A DNA stretch of 64,000 bases from contig NC_068972.1 in the NCBI RefSeq assembly GCF_016808095.1, positions 21,816,289-21,880,288 on the forward strand, read 5' to 3'. A program made the translations under genes and the position numbers. Below are positions 23,149 to 36,369 of this stretch, in pieces (within the stretch, counting starts at the first letter, position 1; each line of letters starts with the position of its first letter). Source of the DNA: Vigna angularis. Lineage: Eukaryota > Streptophyta > Magnoliopsida > Fabales > Fabaceae. Under the pieces are notes generated by a model. It worked only from the letters and a program-made list of their open reading frames with translations. It did no database searches and was not told the origin of the DNA.

Positions 23149-24949
23149 AGGTTTAATGTCTCTGCAGATCCCTATTTTCGTCCAGAATCTCAAATAGATC
23201 CTTTTCTTTTTCGGCGTCTCAATTGGGTCCTTATTTTTGTAAAATTGAATCAAATAGGGACTTTCCGTTAAATTGAGAAGATGACGTTAATTAGGACGTT
23301 ACGTGACATGCTGACTGTGTCTTTTTAAATGATGTGGCATTAAAAATGTATGTGAAGTGTATTTTTTTAATTTTTTAAATAAAAAATATAGTGGAAAGAG
23401 GGAAAATAAAATTTAAATGAGGACAAAATGGTCATCTTATTTCATAGAATACATGGAAAGGTCAAAAAACACTGTCAACACCAAACATTATTCCTGGAAT
23501 AGTATCCTTCATCTTCTCCGGTAACCAAATTATTTCTGGAATGGTATCCTTCGTCTTCTCCGATAACCAAATCAAGCATCCATGGCAGAAAAAAAAAAGC
23601 AGCTTTTAGAATCATTCAACTAATAAAAAAGGAGTATAAAAGTGCTCTATTATCTTCAAGATTTGATGATCAACAAATATATATTTTAAATACTCACTGT
23701 CTACTGTCTAGGCATGAAAACCTTCCATCTCCAAAAACTTTTCCAGAATCTGAAACGAAGAACAACCAACTTCTCAAAAATTAAACTCTTGTACCTACCA
23801 CAATCACATAGTCTGCGATTTATAACACTAGTAACAAACTAACATTATCATGAACACTAAATAAAAATAATTGATAATAAATAATTAAAACACGTATCAG
23901 CATCCAAATGCTCATAGAGAACAACCAAAGACATTCAGCAAACAATACCATTACATTTACATGTACCACAACAAAAATTCAAAACCCCAACTTTTTACTT
24001 CTTTCGAAAGAAAAACATTTTATCAGACAAACAGAGCATGAATGCGATGAGGACGAGATGCGGCGTCCATAACAAAATTTTAGCACAACACAGAACCAGA
24101 TCCATAAATATTTCATCATCTGAAAACCCTTGAGAGAAGAAAAAAACTCATACCTTAAAGGAAGAAAACCTGAAAACCTAACAAAGGGGAAGGATAGGAT
24201 TGTCAACGTCGTCAGCGTGAGACGCCTTGCCTTTGCCTCGCCGTTGTGAACTCGACAGAGGAGATCATATGAGCTTGCGGCGGCGGGAAGAGAGATTAGA
24301 GATGAGCTTCGTTACTCTTGAGAGGGGAGGCAATTCGTTCCTGTGGTTGGGTTGTGTTTGCTGCAATGCCCGACCCGCGTAACATTGTTGTTTCATGCCT
24401 TCCACCTCCTTCGCCAGCGGCTACCACGTCTGCGTCTTCCAGGGCACCACCGACCCCTGCCACACACTCCTCAAGACCTTCTACCTCAACCTCCTCGCCT
24501 CCAAGCACGCCTCCTTCATCCTGCTCTTCCGCAACAACATCTCATAACACTCGCTGACCTCGAGAACCAGCTTGCTGGAAGATCCTCCAAGGCGAACTTC
24601 AACTCCTCCGTCAGCTCCGCCTCCTTCAACTTTCTCTCACAAACCCTAATTTCATTCCTCAATTGCAGAAAGAGTCACTGCCTTTAATTTTCTTTTCCCA
24701 ATTTACCCTTAATTTTTTAATTTAGAAATTATAAAATACACGTTAATCATATATAAACTGCCACATCATTTAAAATAATACATTGACTATGCCACGTACT
24801 CCAAACTTAAACGGCGTTTGTCCAATTTAACGGAAAGTCCCTATTTGATTCAATTTTACAAAAATAAGGACCCAATTGAGACGCCGAAAAAGAAAAGGAT
24901 CTATTTGAGATTCTGGACGAAAATAGAGATCTGCAGAGACATTAAACCT
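23149..24949. mobile_element. MULE-like element with about 190-bp TIRs and captured sequence
   Basis: The left end (AGGTTTAATGTCTCTGCAGA..., 23149 to about 23340) is repeated in inverse at about 24760-24949 with only a few differences in the outer 130 bases. Flanks are A-rich on both sides (23142-23148 and 24950-24958), so an A-rich target duplication of about 9 bp is possible but cannot be fixed exactly. No transposase is present. The interior holds a 43-bp tandem duplication (23488-23572) and a strongly GC-rich patch (about 24190-24640) unlike the surroundings, typical of host-gene sequence picked up by Pack-MULEs. Confidence 0.8.
24395..24684 (+). pseudogene. Captured gene fragment in the MULE (unidentified)
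   Basis: A codon-like, C-rich third-position stretch from an ATG at 24395 reads a segment containing SGYHVCVFQGTTDPCHTLLK and LLASKHASFILLFRNN, then a stop; a shifted frame continues with LADLENQLAGRSSKANFNSS. The composition is that of a plant exon, far from the AT-rich host element. I do not recognise the parent gene. The frame is broken and there is no sign of its own promoter. Confidence 0.4.
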
Positions 24950-25349
24950 AAAAAAAAAGAGGAGAAAAGGTAGTTATAATGTAGGAAATGAAACAGTGAT
25001 ATTGATAGAGAAGAAGAGGAATTGAAAAGACATTTTTTTTTCTTTTAATTTATGTATTCTAAATTTGTCATTATATTTTGTTTTAATATTTTATTAGTTT
25101 TTTTAACTTAACTTTGACTTTTTTAGGAACATTATTTCTATTATTCACAAATATCTTATGCTAAAAATCATAAAAAAATATATATGGTTCTCATTGTCTT
25201 TGTCCTATCGCTAGTGTTGTATGACACTCGTTTTTTATTAATTCATAAAATACTAAAAGATATAAAACTCTAAAAATTTAAAAAATAACCTACTTCAAAA
25301 AATTAAAAACTCAATTCTTGATGGATTCACTTCCAAAATTCGTCAAATG

Positions 25350-25590
25350 GTTTCACTATAAAAAATAGAGTAAATTATGACGGTTATTTTCATAAAATAT
25401 AGCGATTTTAATCGTCATAATTTATGTTTGTAACGATTTTCTACGATGAATTATAACAATTAAAATTGTCATAATTTTTTAAATGAAAATTAAATGTATT
25501 ATTTATAAATCATATTATTCTAGGATGTGTATAGCGGTTGTTATTATCAAATATCATAATTCAAATATATTATAATTTATTATTATCCAC
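25350..25590 (+). mobile_element. CACTA-like terminus
   Basis: The sequence begins CACTATAAAAAATAGAG and is followed by subterminal repeats of ATGACGGTTAT / AATCGTCATAATT in both orientations, the pattern of a CACTA (En/Spm) end. I could not find a matching inverted end nearby, so this is a fragment or the partner end lies beyond recognition. Confidence 0.45.
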
Positions 25591-25959
25591 GTATACTTAT
25601 AATTTCATAATTTAATATTTTTTTAATAATAAAAATTTAAAACATATAAAAAATAATGATACTATAAAAAAATTAACAAACATTATCTTTCATTAAAATA
25701 ACAAAATTACATCAAAATTCCATGTTCAAGTATAAAAATAAAAACAAAATTACAAGTTTATCATGCAACTTTACAACTAAATTTTTTATTCTAATATTAA
25801 ATTGTTTTGTTTCTATCACTCGATCCGATTACATAATTTAGAGATGGCACGTCACTCCTAACATTTGGTACACAGAATGAATAAAAAATATAAATAATTG
25901 AAATTAAATAGCAACACAATAAGTTTAAGTAGTATTTTTAAATAGCAACACAACATGTT

Positions 25960-26130
25960 ATCCGTTGGAGCCAATTGCTATGCGTCTTCCACTTTATTCT
26001 GTTTGGATGAATCTGAAATGCCTTATTGATCTTCAAAACGTATTCTCCATGTGTCACTTCAATGTACACATTAACCCCAGACTTAGGCTCTGACATTTGT
26101 TGGTTGCTACCTACACATCCAATGTCTACA
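25960..26130 (-). pseudogene. Coding remnant, unidentified
   Basis: Minus-strand translation gives a run containing MSEPKSGVNVYIEVTHGEYV and LKINKAFQIHPNRIKWKTHS without stops. It may belong to the CACTA-like element starting at 25350, but I do not recognise the family. Confidence 0.3.
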
Positions 26131-26884
26131 TTATTTAAAATTGATTTTGAAAAACCAAAATCAATTCCAAAGTTAATTAGTGATTTGTGATATTAAATTG
26201 GTTGCAAGGGATGGCATTCGCTAATCACAAAATCATTATCTTTTAAATTAATTCAAGGATACATCAATAATAGAATTGAACGTACTGAAAGATATCTAAA
26301 TCAAAATTTTATATTGATTAAATATTTAATTTGAAAAGATATTAATTATATGAAACAAAAATCAATTATATATTTGAATCATATATAAGTCTAAGTAAAA
26401 GTACAAGTTTATTTTATGATACAACTAAGTGGATAACAGGTTGATGTGCTTTCATGTTTCATATCACTTAATTAAATTTAGAAAAGTACTTTTCTCGAAG
26501 CACTTTTAGAAGTTGAATAATAATTAAAGCATTTTGAAGCCATTAATTAATGCGTAGAGGGTTATATAGTTTAAAAGTAGAGATGGAGACCAGAAAGTAA
26601 GCAACTATGCAGAATCCCAGTGTCTTGTAGCGGCCAAAATAAGTTTACAGAGAACAGCCCGAATCAAGATGGATAAACTGGCACTGCCATGGAAGATGTT
26701 GATGATATTTGTGGCTGTATTACTGTTCATGTTGAAAATAGAAAACATAAAAAGAGACAACACAAATCCCTCTTAGGAGCTAAATCCAGAAAGGAATTTT
26801 CTATTCGGATAAAGAAGAATCAAAGTTAGAAAAAAAGAAAAAACTTAATCTAAAGATGGATATTAGATGTAAATATATATTACC

Positions 26885-27182
26885 ACTGTTGAAATAATCA
26901 TCTCTAGTGTTTCTAGAGCCCTTCTCATCTTATCCTTGAGTACACTCCTTGCATCATTTTTCTCAATTGGAATTCCACCAACTTTGTTAATTTTCTTCAC
27001 AATCTCAACAATCTTCTTGGCCACCTGCATCTTGGTTCTTTTATCCCATTTTGCTCACTTTGAATAAGTTCTTCAATTGGAACAAAGCTTGCATCTTGCT
27101 TAAGCTCTTCCGTAAGCTTCCCGTATTCTAACATACTATGAGTCTTCATCTTGATCATTCCCTTCATTGAAGCCATAGCCTA
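26885..27182 (-). pseudogene. Coding remnant, unidentified, one frameshift
   Basis: From an ATG near 27180 the minus strand reads MASMKGMIKMKTHSMLEYGK and continues to LIQSEQNG. After one frameshift near 27050 a second run reads KMQVAKKIVEIVKKINKVGG, IPIEKNDARSVLKDKMRRAL and ETLEMIIS. The length and charge pattern look like a real protein, perhaps helical, broken once. It may be part of a transposon; I do not know the family. Confidence 0.4.
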
Positions 27183-27688
27183 AAACAACTCATATGATTT
27201 GCGCATCCAAACACAATTGACATTTAATATAACAAAATTTATTTAGAGAACCACACTTATACTCAGTTATACAATTTTGAAAAGACTGATAAATCTATAA
27301 CATTCGGTAAAATTGTCTATTTGGTCATGAGAGTGTAGTGTAATTCCAAGTTAGTTCAGTCACTTGTACATGATTAGGTTTCTAACGTATCTAATACACT
27401 TTGATTTTGACAAAACCGTAGCATAAAACGGCATGGTAACGTTTTTGCAAATTTCACAAACATATAAGCCTCGATTCACTAAAGAACCAAAGTCATTAAT
27501 ATCTTTTGACTTTAGTTAAAAAACAACCAAAGCTTAAAAAGTATTAAAAATTTAAAAAAAAATTCAAAAAACTAACATTTGATACTGATACCTTTTTTAA
27601 TAGGACCTATGACTTCAGTTATTTATAAAACTGTTACCATAGGTCCTGCAAAACAACATTCCCTTTTTGAAAACTAACATTTTAAACA

Positions 27689-28650
27689 TGTTTAAAAATT
27701 AGTATCGCGCAGTAGAATGTTTAAAGAGCGTGATAACAGACATAAACCAAGAGGGGATAGGTGAATTGGTTCTATTAAAAATTTTTGCATTTTTCCAGGA
27801 CTTTCGTCGAACAGTTTAAATTCAATAGTGTAGAAATAAGGAAAAATACACCTAAAAGTTTTATCCTGGTTCGAATCAAAAGATTCTACGTCCAGTCGTT
27901 AATCTCTCCAAAAGAGGGATTAACCTTTCCACTAAAATAAGTAACAAATTACAATAGAGAAATAAGGATTGGGATTAAAAACCATATCTCTTAACATATA
28001 AGAGATGAAAGACACCTCCTTTTGACACACAAAAGAATGAACAACTTGACACTGCTTTGTAGGTATACTCCACCACTTAGACACACTAAGAAAGAGCACT
28101 TCATCCTACAAGCACCAAGTAACACAAGCTCCCTTTTCACACATTGAGAGTTTCCCTTAGACACATGGATTTCATACTCTTGAATGAAAAGTTACTGTTT
28201 AAGAATTGTGGAGAACATTATTTATAACCCAAGGTTCAAGCAGCGTCAGAAAAACTTAAAAGACATCTCTCAACTGTGAATGATAATTGATTATAAAAAA
28301 TGATAATAGATTATTTTAGGCCGTTATGAGTTTTGGAAAATGTGAGATAATCGATTATGGTCAAACATTGGACAATTATAACTTTCTGTGATAATCTATT
28401 ATCTTGAGAGATAATCGATTATTGTCGATTTGAAATGTTTTCTCGTTTTACACATGATAATCGATTATCCTTCATGGTAATTGATTATTGTCACAAGTGA
28501 AATTTACATTATGATGTACAAGTGAAAGCAAAAGTCTAATAAAGGTTTTGTATAAAAAAATGCTTTAACCATGTATGTAAATAACTCTTAAAGACTTCAA
28601 GTGCATCATAATCAAAATCCTCAAAGCATCAATGTTTCTCATTGGTAATA
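27689..28650 (-). mobile_element. Solo copia LTR (minus orientation)
   Basis: On the minus strand the unit starts TATTACCAATGAGAAACATT (TG of the usual TGTTACCAATGAGG mutated) and ends near AATTTTTAAACA. It shares its start, the block CGACTGGACGTAGAATC followed by TTCGAACCAGGATAAAA, and the end with the LTR at 56949-58251, so both belong to one family. It carries several AATCGATT-type sites at 28290-28480. No internal region is attached. Target duplication not visible. Confidence 0.7.
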
Positions 28651-29170
28651 ATCTGCCCATTTTTTATGATGATCAAAAAATTGTGGAAGGCTTGTGATAT
28701 GTTATGTTCTTAATTTGACAACTAAGGGAAAATGAATAATTAATCCCAACAAGAGATAAATAACAAGATATCAACAAAATCATATATCTCTCCCTTCAAA
28801 TAGGTATCACTTACCACAAGATTATCACATAAAATGTCAATAAAAAATTTCTTCCCCTTTTTATCATAATCAAAAAATCATCTAATATTTATACTCCTCC
28901 TAAATTAGTTAATTAAAAAAAAATTAGGTCCCTTTTAATTCATTTAAATTACTCCCCTCAATGTAATATTTCTCTTAAAATCAAAAACACATCTTTAAAA
29001 TAATCAATTATCAATATTGATAATCGATTATTACTTAATCAAATTGTCAAGATTAATATTTTAAAACCTTATAATCGGTTATCACTCAAATTATTTTCAT
29101 ATTTGATGTAAAAGTCATTCACCTTCACCAACTCATTTTTCATTACACTAATTATATTAGCATCATCTTC

Positions 29171-29173
<3 letters not shown>

Positions 29174-29214
<41 letters not shown>
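29174..29214. repeat. (AT)n microsatellite
   Basis: About 20 AT dinucleotides in a row in gene-free DNA upstream of the NKAP-like gene. Likely length-polymorphic. Confidence 0.95.
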
Positions 29215-29218
<4 letters not shown>

Positions 29219-29818
29219 TTATCCATGCTAATAGATTATCGTTATAACACCTCTCCAACTATGCCTTTGACGCTATAAACGTGGGAAACTATAGAAGAAT
29301 AGCATAGTTATGATTATATAATATAATATTCAATGTCGATAATCCTTATCTTCCTACAATTCAAAGTTTACCAATAAATGTCCCTTAGTGGGAGCTCTCT
29401 TTACTATATTATCCTAGTTTTTAAATAGATAACCATTAAAAAAATTCCATACAAGTATAAGTTCATTTATAAATATTGAAATATAAATACAATATTTGAG
29501 TAATTAAATAGTTTAAATAATAATAATAATTTAAACTATGATAAAAATTTGAATAAAAAATTTAGAAATATGTATTCAATAAGAATATAATTTAATTTTA
29601 AATTTTAACTTGTAAACCTTTGTTATTTATAATTTTTATATGCTCTTTAAAATTAAATATAATACTAACATTTAAAAATAGGCTTTTGCATCAAACTAGA
29701 CATATTTGCCTAGCATACTACGTAAATGTGCAATTTTTGACCAAATATGAAGTTGTCGGGGGCCAAAACGGCTTCAAATGAACTGCACGACTTCAGTGTA
29801 GTAGGCAAAAATAATACT

Positions 29819-29869
29819 GGTAATCGATTACTACACTTCTGTAATCGATTACAAGCTTGTTGTAATCGA
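29819..29869. repeat. Three TAATCGATTAC palindromes, LTR remnant
   Basis: Three copies of TAATCGATTAC spaced about 20 bp apart lie 600 bp upstream of the NKAP-like start codon. The same motif marks the U3 part of several copia LTRs in this window, so this is probably an LTR fragment (from about 29690). Whether it affects the downstream gene is unknown. Confidence 0.5.
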
Positions 29870-30391
29870 TTACTAGTGTGTTTTAGTTGGTTTATGAAAA
29901 TTATTTGACAGTTTACATATTTTATGTATTGTTTGTGTTATACGAAAAAAAAAATTATGGATATTATTTAATGAATGGAGGCAAATTTGAAGAAAAGAGA
30001 AAAAAATATTAATAAGAAATATTAATAATAATATATTAATAATCGATTTGATTACAATTGGGTAAAATTAAGAAATGGATCAATCCGGAAGACCATTTAC
30101 AATGCGACGCAAGACATCCGAAAGACCACCATCTACAAATAGGATTCATAATGAAATGGATCCATCCAATCCAGAGAAAAAAAAATGCTCTTCGTTTACT
30201 TATAACAATACCTGCTGTGATATGAAATAAAAATTCTGACTATTTATACGATAATACATATAAAATTACTTTTTATGTAATGAAATTATGAAATAATTAA
30301 TGTTTTTATCAAATTTAAAACTTATAAATTTATCCAACCCAAATATGATTTTAATCGGATGTAGTAAAAAACTTCGCTAACCACCCTATAA

Positions 30392-31933
<1,542 letters not shown>

Positions 31934-32460
31934 TCACTAGCACTGATGTATGTTTAAATTATGTTCTTTACTCTCTTTTTTTTCTTATTATTCTGCTGGC
32001 TATGATATTATATTTCTATGGGATTTATAGACTTGGAGAATAGATGTAGATGGCTTATTGAGACTGAGATTGTAGAGGAAGATGAACCGTCTTCTTTCTG
32101 TGTTATGTTTTGTTTTGTTCTTGTAGCTTAGGTAGAAAGTACATTATATACAGAAAGAAATTTCACGATGTCTTTTTTCTGTATGACTTGATGAACCATT
32201 GTTATAAGAATGTTTTCACTTAGGTTAGATAGTGGCTGGCCTTGTATTAAGCTGCACCATGTTCTTATCAAATTCATTACCCAGTCCAGCCCTCAATATG
32301 TTTCACTTTAGTATATTGTGATCCCTAATTCATTGAGACTTTTACATATGATCTAATGAAAGTTAATTTTGTTGTCCACTTTTTTGACTTTTTCTGATGT
32401 AATATAGTTTTTTTTTTCTTTGGGGGCCTCGATATCATTATATTTGAGAACCTTACGGGA
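31934..32460 (+). other. Probable 3' UTR of the NKAP-like gene
   Basis: The region after the stop is T-rich, and TTGTAT/TATGTT-type signals occur at 32100-32200. It lacks ORFs with family resemblance. The 3' end of the transcript probably lies within it. Confidence 0.4.
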
Positions 32461-35400
32461 AGAAATTTGTGCAGTAGGAGCATGATATTGTACCTTTTCT
32501 TTGGTTTTTATTTGTGCGTATGAAGAAAATGTTGTGTAGCATAAATATGAAAAATGCTGCAAAATCAATGGGCGAGAGGATGGTTTCTCTCAAATCCATC
32601 CTTGCCAGTACAATAAAGTACTTTATTTTTTGTTCATTCACTTCACTTCAAATCACGTGGTTCAATAGCAAATTTTCACTTTTGGTTTAACAAGGAAAAG
32701 AGGAGCCAGAGAAGCTTAATTGAATTGGAGGGTCATTCTGACCATATAGGTCTGGTTAATGGCTTAAGAAGACTAAGTGGCAGAAGTCTTTGGGCAGTTA
32801 CCATTGCACGTGATCGTAAAAGAGCTGTGACCATTGGTGTGCCATTGACACCTTATAGCTGGCTCATTCACATGCTTTTTGGATATTGTGCAAGATCTTG
32901 ATTGTTAAATTTATGGTAGAAGTTAATTTTTTTTTGTGCGCAATGGAGAAGCAAACAGTAGATGAGCAGAGGAATCTTACGAGGGCTAATGAGGTGTTTG
33001 AGTAAGGACAAGGATTTAGGTACACTTTTATATTTTCCAAAGCCACAACCTCACCCTGTAGAATATTATACTTTTTTGCCCATCATATTAAATTACTAAT
33101 TATGTTTATATGATGCTGCCAGAGCAGTATGATGGCACACTGTCAAAATGCAGATTCTATTTTACTTATAGAAGTATTGCAGAGAAACAAGCAAGCTTTT
33201 TTTTCTTCAAATGGTCTAATTTGATAGAAAGAAGATAGTGTCTTGTTTCGAAAGTAGTAAAATCCATGCCGCATCAGCTGTACTTGCCTCATATGAAATC
33301 ATTGTTTTGAGCACTTACGGCTGTAGATTCTGTTTCTCTTGTTTTGACTGTTGGGGTTATGATGCTGATGCTGTGAAGGTTTATTTAATTCTTATGAGAT
33401 TGTACTTGAAATAGCTTGCTAGCTGCTGCATGCAGTGGATGGAATGCTCTCTTGAAGTGGAAGAATTACTTTCCTGGTCTAATATTTTGTAATAAAACTT
33501 GTAATTGTTTCTCATACAAACCCAGTTTAATTTGAATTGGACAATGGGACACTCTTGCATTCCTATGTGAGTGCATTCCTATCTTAACCATTTTATTTTG
33601 GTCTTCAATGACATGATCGTAACCTCTGTGTTTTCTTCTCCAACTTGTGGATAACTCGTTTCTTTTCACATCTATCTCGTCACTCACTGGTGAATTTGGA
33701 TTTGACTAATGAATTAGAAGAGAATATTGGGGAGGGAAAATGCAAGTTTATAAACAAGGTGGAGAGATACGAAGACGAACTATTGATTATTGATGGTACA
33801 CGTGAAAATAAAAAAATATTATTAGCACTGTATAATAAAAAAATTTAATTGAAAATTCAAATGAAAATATCCAAATTTTTAAAACTTAATTAAGTGTAAA
33901 TTTAGCAAACCAAAATGATTTTGATCAGGTTTAAATTTTTAAGAAAGCTACTCTGGGTCCTTTATAACCAGTCCCAAGACCAATAAATTAAGAAAAACGA
34001 AAATGAGTTCGATCATAAACCTGACCAAAACTATGGGCAAATTAAAATTTTAACCTAGCCTTAAACGAACTCATTCTGATAGGATTCATGGAAGCAAAGA
34101 ACTGTTTTGGTTTAAAACTTGATTAAAATGTTTTTCTTTAAACTGGTTTTAATGGGTTTTGAACTTAAACTAGCTTTGGTTTCAAAATATCAAAACTGTT
34201 TCTGTGGAAAAAATATGGATGAGTTGGATTTTTAAATTCCAATCCATACCTACATTGGTTATTGATGGGTAAAGGATTAGTTTGATGGGATTATATAATT
34301 TCGAGTTTTGGTCGCAATGGTGCTGCCTTTTTGTTCTGGTGTATGGTTTCATTATGATATGCCTAGTGGACAGATGGAGGATCACATACAGCGAAAAACA
34401 GTAATGTTGTCTTTTCTATTATTAGGCACGTCTCTGACTCATTCTAACTCTAGTGTCTGAACAGACCTACATTGTATTGTAGTGTATGTGTTGTCTTTCG
34501 TCTCCTTCAAAAGAAGAAAATAATCTAGTGCATACTTGACTCCTACAATTTCCTTAGTAACAGTAAGATTTATTTTCTAAAATTCTTTTTCAATTGAAAG
34601 CCACATGTAAGCATTTCAATTCCTTGTTTGATAGTCCTCGGTAAGATATCCATGTGAAGAATCATTTAGATTCTCAAAAATTGTTGAATTATTAACGGAA
34701 ATACTGCTCCAACCGTCCACATCTCCAGACTATGGAGTCTGTATCAAACTTAGGAGTGGAGAGTGTAAGTGTAACAGGGGTGGCAATTGCTTCCTGCACC
34801 CCATCATTTACTGGAATTCCTGTTTTGCCTTTGATTGTTTTGTTTTGTGGTTTTCTGGAGGTGTTGGTGATTTGTTAAACTCATACAGCTCACGGTAGGT
34901 ATATTAAGGTATGGAATGTGTTTCTCATTGTGCATAGCTGGGTAAAATGGTGGAGTTCAGGTTATCGGAAACCAGAATCCGGACATAGAGTTCTGGAAAA
35001 TGTTATCCGTCATGTAGGGGATGAGAAATATGTTTTCGATATAGTAATGTAGCATTCCGGAAAGATCATTCCAGAAGTAGTTGAGCAGCGTAGAGTTCCA
35101 GATTGGAAAAATCACATGACTTCCGGAAACCTAATCCCTCGTAACAGTAATGATGAATTTGTGTTCTAGAATTTGAGGGGTGCAGAAAGTAATAACCAAT
35201 TGAGCGTGGTGGTAACGAGTAAAACTTAAAAGTGGTGTGGATTGAGCTGCTTGTACTTTTAGTGGACCTTGAACAAACTTATTCAAGAATCCTGAATGCA
35301 TGTATTTCTGTATATTACACAATAAGTATTATTTTTTATATAGTTAAAAAAATGCTTATTTTATTATTATTATTATCATTAAATCATTTTAGTGGGTTAA

Positions 35401-36180
35401 TTACATTTTGACTTTATAATGAATAATTTAAATTATAATATAAGATTATTTATAATGATTAACTGTTTTAAGAAAAAAAATCTTAATATTCAATTGAGAG
35501 ATTGTGTTAATTGAGCTAATTTGAATACAATGAAACACATTTTGTGGTTCTATTTCTTGTGTTTTATAAATTTTTAGGAAAAAAATTAGAAAAAGAAACG
35601 TATTTTTGTTGTCAATTAATATAAATTATAAACACATTTTTGTTTTGTTCCAACTTACTCTTGTATAGAAATAAAAAGAATATATGTTTTTGACTGGTGT
35701 GAAGAAAGAGAACACATTTTCAGATATTTTTGGAAAATATTCATTTAGAAACATTAGGTGAACTTAATAAAACGGAGTACCCGTTTTATCCTTTTGTCTC
35801 GTAAGTGAGTGTTATATATATGAAACACAACATCAACCCTTATTATTTCGGTTTATGTGTTTCTGTCATATCATATATATTACTCATCAAACCTATATTG
35901 TTTGTTTATAGATGTGATTTATATGTTAGGTGTTCACCAATTGTTTTCCAAATAATTTTGTTGAATTTGAGTTAGGAAGATGAGAGAACATTTCAACATT
36001 TAATCAATGCGATGATCGAATATGTTTAATGAGACAATTATGTTATGATCAGATGTCGAAACAGTTCCAATGTAATTAAAGTTGAAACTGCATAAATCAA
36101 AAGAACACAATTTTGATTTAATCATAAAATACGGAGAAGCACTTATTTGGTTTGTTGTTTGATCCCGTGACCCTTTTGTT
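32460..36180. other. AT-rich intergenic DNA
   Basis: I see no gene here. Short ORFs lack signatures. A patch at about 34965-35135 contains several TTCCGGAA/TTCTGGAA/TTCCAGAA repeats and may be a remnant of another LTR or MITE. Confidence 0.5.
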
Positions 36181-36182
36181 TT

Positions 36183-36358
36183 GGATAATGGTACTTTGAC
36201 AATATTTTTTTGACAACATTTTAACACCATTTACATGTCATTCTGTGATTGATCCATGTTGGTGTTTATGATTATTATTATTGATTGTGGAGTAATTTTG
36301 GACCAATTATAGAATAACACGTAAATGATGTTAAAATGTTGTCAAAATATCATTATCC
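36183..36358. mobile_element. 176-bp palindromic MITE, 9-bp near-perfect TSD
   Basis: The ends GGATAATGGTACTTTGACAA and TTGTCAAAATATCATTATCC are inverted repeats that continue inward for about 70 bases each (shared TTGACAACATTTTAACA and CATTTACRTGTYATTCT blocks). Nine-base flanks TTTTGTTTT (36174-36182) and TTTTATTTT (36359-36367) differ at one position. A 9-bp duplication suits a Mutator-derived MITE. Confidence 0.75.
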
Positions 36359-36369
36359 TTTTATTTTAC

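Noticed and set aside
34965..35135. Cluster of TTCCGGAA-like sites as a heat-shock promoter
   Set aside because: Spacing is irregular and no gene follows; more likely a retroelement remnant with its own motif array.
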